This document shows positions 17,992 to 23,254 of a stretch of 23,254 nt of DNA, piece by piece. The DNA is from Burkholderiaceae bacterium (lineage in GTDB: Bacteria; Pseudomonadota; Gammaproteobacteria; Burkholderiales; Burkholderiaceae_E): the NCBI GenBank assembly GCA_019428955.1, contig JAHYJF010000020.1, forward strand, positions 1 to 23,254, given 5' to 3'. The first letter of the stretch is position 1; each line of letters starts with the position of its first letter. The position numbers were made by a program, and so were the translations under genes. The notes under the pieces are model-generated. The model saw nothing but the letters and a program-made list of their open reading frames with translations, ran no database searches and was not told where the DNA came from.

Positions 17992-18957
17992 TCATCCCTC
18001 CTGTGCGTTGCGCGGGTCGTAGCCGGGAAACGCCTTCGCCAGCGTGGCGTAGGCCTGCTTCGCCGCGGCGGAATCGGCGCGCGGCAGCGCGATGCCCAGC
18101 ACCGCATACAAGTCCCCCGGCTGCTTGCCGGGCAGGCCCCGTCCTTTGAGGCGCAGTTTTCGTCCCGAGGACGACCCGGCGGGAACAGTCAACTGTACTG
18201 GGCCCACCGGGGTGGGTGCACTCACCGTGGCACCGAGCACGGCTTCCCAAGGTGCAACCGGCAGATCGACGTAGACGTCGCGACCATCGACCCGAAAAAG
18301 CGGATGCGCCCGCAGTGCGATCTCCAGGTAGAGGTCGCCCGCCAGAGCGTTGCCCGATCCGGCGCCCCCCTGACCAACGAGGCGCAGGTGCTGGCCTTCA
18401 CGCACGCCCCGCGGAATGTTGACTTCCAGCTGTCGATCCTGCAAAACGACGCGCCCCTGCGCATCGATCATTGGAACCCGCAGTGAGATCGTTCGTCGGG
18501 CACCGTGGTAGCTGTCTTCCAGCTCGATCAGGATCTTGGCGTGATGGTCGCGACCATGCGCGTGCCCGCCGTGCTCCGAGCCGGGGCGCAGGTGTTCGCC
18601 GTGGCCCGCGCGCCCGAACAGCGACTCGAAGAAATCGCTGTATTCGCCCTCGTCCGCCGCGCCGTGCGCGCCGTCGCCGCGACCGCTGAACTCGAAACCG
18701 GTGTCCCAGCCGGGTGGCGGTTCAAAGGGTTGACCGCCCGCATGGCGTTTGCCGATGTCGTCGTACGCAGCACGGCGCTCGGGGTCAATCAGGGCCTCGT
18801 GGGCTTCGGCCACTTCCTTGAAACGCGCTTCGGCGTCGGGTTCCTCGCTCACGTCGGGGTGGTACTTGCGCGCCAACTTGCGGTAGGCGCGCTTGATCTC
18901 GTCCTGGGTGGCGCTGGGCGCGACCCCGAGGGTGACGTAGTAATCCTTGAATTGCAT
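17992..18957 (-). CDS. cbpA: Curved DNA-binding protein / DnaJ-class co-chaperone CbpA
   Basis: The 321-residue protein has an N-terminal J domain (about 4-68) with the HPD tripeptide in RKLARKYHPDVSEEPDAEARFKEVAEAHEALIDPERRAAYD, a Gly/Phe-rich linker (about 75-130), and two beta-rich C-terminal domains with LEDSYHGARRTISLRVP and LTVPAGSSSGRKLRLKGRGLPGK. There is no cysteine zinc finger, so it is CbpA/DjlA-type and not DnaJ itself. It stimulates DnaK ATPase and in E. coli also binds curved DNA in stationary phase. It is the first gene of the minus-strand run. The ATG at 18957 has no clear ribosome site, and I did not recognise a heat-shock promoter in the 257-base gap upstream. Confidence 0.93.
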   Translation of the reverse strand: MQFKDYYVTLGVAPSATQDEIKRAYRKLARKYHPDVSEEPDAEARFKEVAEAHEALIDPERRAAYDDIGKRHAGGQPFEPPPGWDTGFEFSGRGDGAHGAADEGEYSDFFESLFGRAGHGEHLRPGSEHGGHAHGRDHHAKILIELEDSYHGARRTISLRVPMIDAQGRVVLQDRQLEVNIPRGVREGQHLRLVGQGGAGSGNALAGDLYLEIALRAHPLFRVDGRDVYVDLPVAPWEAVLGATVSAPTPVGPVQLTVPAGSSSGRKLRLKGRGLPGKQPGDLYAVLGIALPRADSAAAKQAYATLAKAFPGYDPRNAQEG

Positions 18958-19214
18958 ATTGCACCACTATGCGGCGACGGTGTGACCTTAGTCATCTTAC
19001 TGCCGCAGGCGCTCCAGCGCAGGGACCTTCTTATTTGGCTTGGCGTGGAATCGATTGGCTCGGTGAGTGGCCGGCTGAACCAGGCGGGGCATGATCGACC
19101 GTAGTGCGCTGGGTAGCACGCGCGCGGCGAATTGGGTTCTAATTGACGCAACGCTCTCCAGCAGTGTCCAGTTCAAGTCCGAGCGGGCAACAAGTCTGAG
19201 CGAAAGGGGATGCA

Positions 19215-19622
19215 ATGGGCGTGACAGTCGCAAAATCGGCAATTGATCTTGGAATAGTCACCACGAATGGCGAGGCGATGCTGACCTTTTACCGCGACCT
19301 TATCGGGTTGAAGTATGTTCAGCAGAACCCGATGCCTCCCGGTCTTCCAGGGGTGATGCATCGAATGATGTGCGGCGATAGCATGATCAAGCTGGTTGTG
19401 ATGCCGCAGCTTCCTGCCAAGGCCGCTCCAGGAGGTATTCCAGGCGCTGCTGGCTATCGGTATTGGACAATCACTGTCAGCAACCTGGCTGAGATCGTCG
19501 CTGCCTGCACTGCGGCTGGCGTCAAGTTCCCAGTGCCAGAAAGAGAGATCCGGCCAGGCGTGCGTATCGCCATTGCGGAAGATCCCGACGGGAACTGGGT
19601 AGAGTTCCTATCGATGGGTTGA
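19215..19622 (+). CDS. VOC (glyoxalase/extradiol dioxygenase fold) family protein
   Basis: The 135-residue protein has the two-module VOC pattern: AIDLGIVTTNGEAMLTFYRDLIGL at the start and YWTITVSNLAEIVAACTAAGVKF followed by AEDPDGNWVEFLSMG at the end. In canonical members, metal ligands lie in each strand. Here the first position appears to be D11 where His is usual, the second reads K in MIKLVV, the third W/T in RYWTITV, and only the final Glu in GNWVEFLS is typical, so a metal site is doubtful. AAGGGG precedes the ATG at 19215. It is a single gene between cbpA (divergent) and the GntR gene (convergent). Substrate unknown. Confidence 0.75.
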   Translation: MGVTVAKSAIDLGIVTTNGEAMLTFYRDLIGLKYVQQNPMPPGLPGVMHRMMCGDSMIKLVVMPQLPAKAAPGGIPGAAGYRYWTITVSNLAEIVAACTAAGVKFPVPEREIRPGVRIAIAEDPDGNWVEFLSMG

Positions 19623-19665
19623 TCCCAGGCTATAGCCGCCGGTTGAGAAATACTCTGACCGGATC

Positions 19666-20343
19666 TTAGGTGAGGCCGGCGCGCTCGCGTCCCTCGACCA
19701 CCGCCATCACCCGGGCCGCATTCGACTCGAGATGCGCCTGGGTAAGCCGCGCCGCGCGTTCGCCGTCGCGGCCAGTCAGCGCACGGAAGATTTCCTGATG
19801 CTCGACCCAGACCATCTGCGCCTTGCCGGAGCTCTGGAGCACTTCGCCCATCGCCCGGCGCAGATGATTCCAGTAATGCCCCATCATCTCCGGCACGAGG
19901 CGATTGCCTGAGAGTTGGTAGATCCAGGCGTGGAAGTCGACGTCGGCCTGCACCAGCGCGTCGAGTTTGCCACCGTTGCAGGCTCGGATGCCGGCGCGGA
20001 TGATCTCGCGGCCGTCACGCTCATCTTCGATGCTCATCCGGCCGGCTGCGAGCCTGGCCGCCATCGGGTCGATGGCCGCGCGCAGCTGGTAGATTTCCTT
20101 GAACAGGCCAAGATCGAGCGGGACTACCACCAGGCCGCGCCGCCCGCCCTCGGCCACGAATCCCCGCGCTTTCAGAAGCGCCAGGGCCTGGCCGACCGGC
20201 TGGCGCGAGACCTCGAGACGCTCGGCTATGCTGTTCTGGGTAAGGCGTTCTCCGGGCACCAGGGTGCCCTGGCAAATCGCATCGAGAATGGCCTGATAAG
20301 TCCGGTCTACGAGCGTGGCTGTGGGCGTAAGTACTTGAATCAT
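19666..20343 (-). CDS. GntR family transcriptional regulator with FCD domain
   Basis: The 225-residue protein has an N-terminal winged helix (about residues 10-75) with YQAILDAICQGTLVPGERLTQNSIAERLEVSRQPVGQALALLKARGFV, the classic GntR helix-turn-helix. It then has an all-helical effector domain with YQLRAAIDPMAARLA and the metal/ligand residues D and H in ADVDFHAWIYQLSGN, as in the FCD (FadR C-terminal) family. Such proteins are usually repressors released by an acid or acyl-CoA ligand. The ATG at 20343 has AGAGGA 7 bases upstream. It is divergent from the mutase operon across 107 bases holding the heptamer repeat described separately, so it probably controls that operon and itself. Confidence 0.92.
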   Translation of the reverse strand: MIQVLTPTATLVDRTYQAILDAICQGTLVPGERLTQNSIAERLEVSRQPVGQALALLKARGFVAEGGRRGLVVVPLDLGLFKEIYQLRAAIDPMAARLAAGRMSIEDERDGREIIRAGIRACNGGKLDALVQADVDFHAWIYQLSGNRLVPEMMGHYWNHLRRAMGEVLQSSGKAQMVWVEHQEIFRALTGRDGERAARLTQAHLESNAARVMAVVEGRERAGLT

Positions 20344-20365
20344 TGCATGTTCCTCTAAGCTAATG

Positions 20366-20389
20366 GTATTCTGTATTCCGTATTCCGTA
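20366..20389. promoter_or_regulatory. Tandem GTATTCY heptamers, candidate GntR operator
   Basis: GTATTC begins at 20366, 20373 and 20380, exactly 7 bases apart (GTATTCT, GTATTCC, GTATTCC), and a partial fourth copy GTA follows. The segment GGTATTCTGTATTCC also has partial dyad symmetry (GGnATnCnGnATnCC). It is between the divergent GntR gene and the mutase operon, 22 bases upstream of the GntR start and about 60 bases upstream of the operon's first gene. Being the operator is inference from position and symmetry. Confidence 0.45.
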
Positions 20390-20450
20390 AAGAAGTGCTG
20401 GAAATCGACGACGTTCTGAGCACCGCACCGCTCAACCAACAGGGGGCATC

Positions 20451-20861
20451 GTGGAGACAGGCAATATCCGGGTGATCATCGCCAAGGTCGGGCTGGATGG
20501 TCATGACCGGGGGGTGAAGATCGTCGCGCGGGCGCTGCGCGATGGCGGTATGGACGTGGTCTATACCGGGCTGCACCGCACCCCCGAGGAAGTTGTCGAC
20601 GCCGCCGTGCAGGAGGACGTCGATGTGCTCGGGGTGAGCATTCTCTCGGGCGCACACATGACCATCTTCCCGAAGATCCTCAAGCTCCTGGCAGAGCGCG
20701 GTGCTAGAGACATCATCGTGGTCGGGGGCGGCGTGATGCCCGACGAGGACGCGGTGGCGCTCAAGGCGATGGGCGTCGCGACGATCCTGTTGCAGGACAC
20801 CCCGCCCGAGCTGATCGTCGCGACCATGCGGGAACTGGTGGCCGCTCGCGGTCCGCGCTAG
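20451..20861 (+). CDS. Cobalamin-binding small subunit of an acyl-CoA mutase (IcmB/HcmB-like)
   Basis: The 136-residue protein is a stand-alone B12-binding domain. KVGLDGHDRGVK holds the DxHxxG motif (D16, H18, G21), where the His replaces dimethylbenzimidazole on cobalt. GVSILSGAHM is the SxL motif and VVGGGVMPDED the glycine motif for the nucleotide tail. Size and sequence fit the small subunit of two-subunit carbon-skeleton mutases such as isobutyryl-CoA or 2-hydroxyisobutyryl-CoA mutase, or the C-terminal domain of methylmalonyl-CoA mutase. The start is a GTG at 20451 behind AGGGGG. It is the first gene of the operon, with the ligase 18 bases on. It needs a separate catalytic subunit that is not in the window; substrate unknown. 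Confidence 0.9.
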   Translation: METGNIRVIIAKVGLDGHDRGVKIVARALRDGGMDVVYTGLHRTPEEVVDAAVQEDVDVLGVSILSGAHMTIFPKILKLLAERGARDIIVVGGGVMPDEDAVALKAMGVATILLQDTPPELIVATMRELVAARGPR

Positions 20862-20879
20862 ACACGGGAGGTTGCTGCG

Positions 20880-22313
20880 ATGGAAGCCTGGTCGTTCCCG
20901 CCAGTCTATGACCCCAACTACCTGCCCGATCCCGCGGCCCGCTACTGGTTTCCCAGGCGCGAGACGATGCCGCCCGGCGAGCGCGAGCAGGCAATCCTGG
21001 CTCGGCTGCAGGAAGTAACCCGCTACGCGTACGAGCGAGCGCCGTTCTATCGCCGCAAGTGGGATGAGGCGGGTTTCCATCCCAGCCAGCTGCACACCCT
21101 CGAGGATTTCGAGGACCGGGTTCCGGTCATCACCAAGGCCGACCTGCGCGCGGCGCAGGAGCGCGCGCCGATGTTCGGTGACTATCTGTGTGTTTCCCCC
21201 GCCGAGATCCACCACATCCACGGCACCTCCGGAACAACCGGTCGGCCAACAGCTTTCGGCATCGCGCGCGGCGACTGGCAGGCGATCGCCAACGCCCACG
21301 CGCGCATCATGTGGGGCATGGGCATCAGGCCGGGAGACACGGTCTTCATCGCCGCAATCTTCAGCCTCTACATCGGCTCATGGGGCACGCTGGCCGGCTC
21401 AGAACGACTGCATTGCAAGAGTTTCCCGTTTGGCGCCGGGGCTCCTGGAATGACCGCGCGGGCGGCGATGTGGCTCGCGAATTTCAAGCCGCAGGCGTTC
21501 TACGGCACGCCATCATTTGCCTTGCATCTGGCTGAGGTGGCTCGCGCCGAGGGCTATGACCCCCGCGACTTCGGCCTCAAGACGATGTTCTTCTCGGGCG
21601 AGCCTGGTGCTTCGGTGCCCGGAGTGCGCGACAAGATCAGGGCAGCCTACGACGCGCGCGTGATCGACTGCGGTTCGATGGCCGAGGTGGCGCCGTTCAT
21701 GAACGTCGCCGGCAGCGCGCAGAGCGACGAGGGAATGCTCTGCTGGCAGGACGTCGTCTACACCGAGGTCTGCGATCCGCAGAGCTTCCGGCGGGTTCCC
21801 TACGGTGAGCGCGGCACGCCGGTCTATACCCAACTCGAACGCACTTCCCAGCCCATGATACGGCTGGTCTCGGGCGACCTGACCCGCTGGGTCGACGATC
21901 GCAACCCGTGCGGGCGCACCTATCCCCGCCTGCCCGATGGCATCTTCGGGCGCATCGACGACATGATCACGATCCGCGGCGAGAACGTCTATCCCAGCGA
22001 AATCGACGCGGTCCTGAATCAGCTCGAGGAGTACGGCGGCGAACACCGCATCGTGATCACCCGCGATGGAACCATGGACGAATTGCTGCTGCGCGTCGAG
22101 GCCGTGGCGGGCGTCTTCGAGCGCGGCGCCAATGACGTCGAGGAACTGCGCCGGCAAACGACCCAGTGCATGGCGAAGCTCCTGGGGCTGCGCGCGGCGA
22201 TCGACATAGTTCCTCCCGGAACCTTTCCGCGCACCGACTTCAAGGCGCGGCGGGTAATCGACGACCGGGAGGCATTCCGCCAGCTGAACGAAGAACTGGC
22301 CCACCAACCGTGA
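20880..22313 (+). CDS. PaaK-like acyl-CoA ligase (AMP-forming)
   Basis: The 477-residue protein is an ANL-superfamily enzyme of the phenylacetate-CoA ligase branch: it adenylates a carboxylic acid and forms its CoA thioester. The ATP loop HGTSGTTGRPT lies at residues 114-124, the motif GRIDDMITIRGENVYPSEID marks the hinge, and FPRTDFKARRVID ends with the C-domain lysine K455. YERAPFYRRKWDEAGF near residue 51 is the family's N-terminal mark. In PaaK itself the substrate is phenylacetate; here the gene is between a mutase subunit and a MeaB-type GTPase, so a branched or hydroxy acid that then undergoes a skeletal rearrangement is more likely. GGGAGG precedes the ATG at 20880. Its stop overlaps the next start by 4 bases (GTGA). 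Confidence 0.9.
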   Translation: MEAWSFPPVYDPNYLPDPAARYWFPRRETMPPGEREQAILARLQEVTRYAYERAPFYRRKWDEAGFHPSQLHTLEDFEDRVPVITKADLRAAQERAPMFGDYLCVSPAEIHHIHGTSGTTGRPTAFGIARGDWQAIANAHARIMWGMGIRPGDTVFIAAIFSLYIGSWGTLAGSERLHCKSFPFGAGAPGMTARAAMWLANFKPQAFYGTPSFALHLAEVARAEGYDPRDFGLKTMFFSGEPGASVPGVRDKIRAAYDARVIDCGSMAEVAPFMNVAGSAQSDEGMLCWQDVVYTEVCDPQSFRRVPYGERGTPVYTQLERTSQPMIRLVSGDLTRWVDDRNPCGRTYPRLPDGIFGRIDDMITIRGENVYPSEIDAVLNQLEEYGGEHRIVITRDGTMDELLLRVEAVAGVFERGANDVEELRRQTTQCMAKLLGLRAAIDIVPPGTFPRTDFKARRVIDDREAFRQLNEELAHQP

Positions 22314-23254
22314 ACGTGCGGATTGATTCCAGCGACCTGGTCGAACGCGTTTGCGCCGGCGAAGCGCGCGCGATCGCCCGCATGCTCTCGCGCGCCGAAG
22401 CTGGCGAACCGGAGGCCGCCGCGGCGCTCGAAGTGCTGTACCGGCGCGCCGGACGCGCCCACATCGTCGGCATCACCGGCGTGCCCGGCAGCGGCAAGTC
22501 CACGCTGGTTGCCAAGCTCGCGGCGGCGGTGCTGGCCTCGGGACGACGGATCGGAATCATCGCCGTCGACCCGTCGAGTCCGTTCTCGGGCGGATCGATT
22601 CTCGGCGACCGGATTCGCATGGGCGAGGTCACTGGGGACCCCGCTGTGTTCATGCGCAGCATGGCAACCCGGGGCGCGCTCGGCGGACTCGCGCGCGGCA
22701 CGCTCGAGGCGGTCGACATCCTCGACGCCGCCGGCTATGAAATGATCGTCATAGAGACAGTAGGCGTGGGCCAGGACGAAGTCGACGTGGTGCGCGCAGC
22801 GCACACCACGGTGGTGGTTTCTGCCCCCGGACTCGGCGACGACATTCAGGCGATCAAGGCCGGCATTCTGGAGATCGCCGACGTTCACGCGGTGAGCAAG
22901 GGCGACAAGCCGGAGGCCGACCGTAGCGTGACCGAACTGAAGGCGATGCTCGGGCTCGGCCTGCCGGGCGCCGGCCTCAAGCGCGCCATTCCGGTTCTCA
23001 AGACCTGCGCCGTCAACGGCGATGGGGTCGCCCAACTGCTTGCGGCCATCGACGCCCACCGTGAACACCTGGTCGCCAGCGGCGAATATGAGCCGCGGCG
23101 CCAGGCGATCCGCGAGCGGCGGATGCTGAAAGCCGCGGAGCAGATTCTGCACGACGAATTCGAGCGCCACCGTCAGGGGCGGATGGCCGAGCTGCTCAAC
23201 GCGCTGGCCACCACTATGGTGTCCCCGCGAACCGCTGCCCGCCGGCTGCTGGCG
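22310..23254 (+). CDS. MeaB/ArgK-type GTPase, acyl-CoA mutase chaperone (3' end cut by window edge)
   Basis: The frame is open for 315 codons to the right edge. Starting from a GTG at 22310 that overlaps the ligase stop, it gives MNVRIDSSDLVERVCAGEARAIARMLSRAE, the usual MeaB N-terminus. Walker A GVPGSGKST lies at residues 57-65, DPSSPFSGGSILGDRIRM follows, and ETVGVGQDEVDV is the G3 region, all typical of MeaB/ArgK. The G4 motif is unusual: S196-K-G-D199 replaces NKxD. MeaB proteins load cobalamin into mutases and protect them from inactivation, using GTP. The C-terminal part is nearly complete, since family proteins are about 330 residues. The reading frame is identified by motif and length and not by a start-to-stop frame. 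Confidence 0.93.
   Translation, partial: MNVRIDSSDLVERVCAGEARAIARMLSRAEAGEPEAAAALEVLYRRAGRAHIVGITGVPGSGKSTLVAKLAAAVLASGRRIGIIAVDPSSPFSGGSILGDRIRMGEVTGDPAVFMRSMATRGALGGLARGTLEAVDILDAAGYEMIVIETVGVGQDEVDVVRAAHTTVVVSAPGLGDDIQAIKAGILEIADVHAVSKGDKPEADRSVTELKAMLGLGLPGAGLKRAIPVLKTCAVNGDGVAQLLAAIDAHREHLVASGEYEPRRQAIRERRMLKAAEQILHDEFERHRQGRMAELLNALATTMVSPRTAARRLLA

Noticed and set aside
19165..19195. Possible repeat of the tRNA-Thr 3' end as an attachment site for the 9-19 kb block
   Set aside because: GTTCAAGTCC here resembles the T-arm GTTCGACTCC, but the match is short and broken and no T-stem can form, so it is likely chance. No better direct repeat was found by eye.
18958..19214. Small gene or heat-shock promoter in the gap between cbpA and the VOC gene
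   Set aside because: Frames there are low-complexity shadows without ribosome sites, and I found no match to the sigma-32 pattern on the minus strand. I see nothing supportable in this gap.
22019..23170. 383-codon minus-strand open frame
   Set aside because: Antisense to the end of the ligase and to the MeaB-type gene, whose Walker A and other motifs are clear on the plus strand.

Overview
The window looks like a chromosomal segment of a betaproteobacterium. The supporting signs are high GC with strong G/C bias at third codon positions, a betaproteobacterial small Trp-rich protein gene beside ilvD, a class I c-type cytochrome, and an extra N-type ATPase operon of the kind known from betaproteobacteria. 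A Rhodocyclales or Burkholderiales origin is my inference. No insertion sequence, phage gene or CRISPR array was seen.

Layout. (1) Positions 1-2914 are housekeeping: the 5' end of lgt (minus), ilvD (plus), a small Trp-rich membrane protein gene (minus) whose end overlaps ilvD, and a secreted cytochrome c (plus) closed by a clear intrinsic terminator. (2) Positions 2915-6721 hold a compact livHMGF branched-chain amino-acid-type ABC importer operon without its periplasmic binding protein. (3) Positions 6806-8898 hold a divergent pair, a 2Fe-2S/FAD/NAD(P) reductase and an atypical SDR protein, followed by tRNA-Thr(CGT) and its terminator. (4) Positions 9088-18957 are one unbroken run of minus-strand genes. 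Read from right to left it is cbpA, cbpM, a DUF2254 membrane protein, then a complete N-type rotary ATPase operon (atpD-C-Q-R-B-E-F-A), an HPF/RaiA-like ribosome hibernation gene, and atpG. The order atpDCQRBEFAG is the N-ATPase signature. The b subunit carries a delta-like tail, there is no separate atpH, and the c subunit has a carboxylate in each helix. The hibernation gene inside the operon, coupled to atpG by an ATGA overlap, is the most unusual feature. (5) Positions 19215-23254 hold a stand-alone VOC protein gene, a GntR/FCD regulator (minus), and a divergent operon of a B12-binding mutase small subunit, a PaaK-like acyl-CoA ligase and a MeaB-type GTPase cut by the right edge. This is most of a gene set for activating a carboxylic acid to its CoA ester and rearranging the carbon skeleton by a cobalamin-dependent mutase, as in 2-hydroxyisobutyryl-CoA or isobutyryl-CoA mutase systems. 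The catalytic large subunit is not in the window and is predicted just beyond it.

How the parts may work together. The chaperone pair, the membrane protein, the auxiliary ion pump and the hibernation factor share a strand, have short gaps and sit next to a tRNA gene. That suggests an acquired stress or energy-limitation module. The GntR gene faces the mutase operon across a 107-bp gap holding a tandem heptamer repeat, so it probably controls that operon in response to the acid or its CoA ester.
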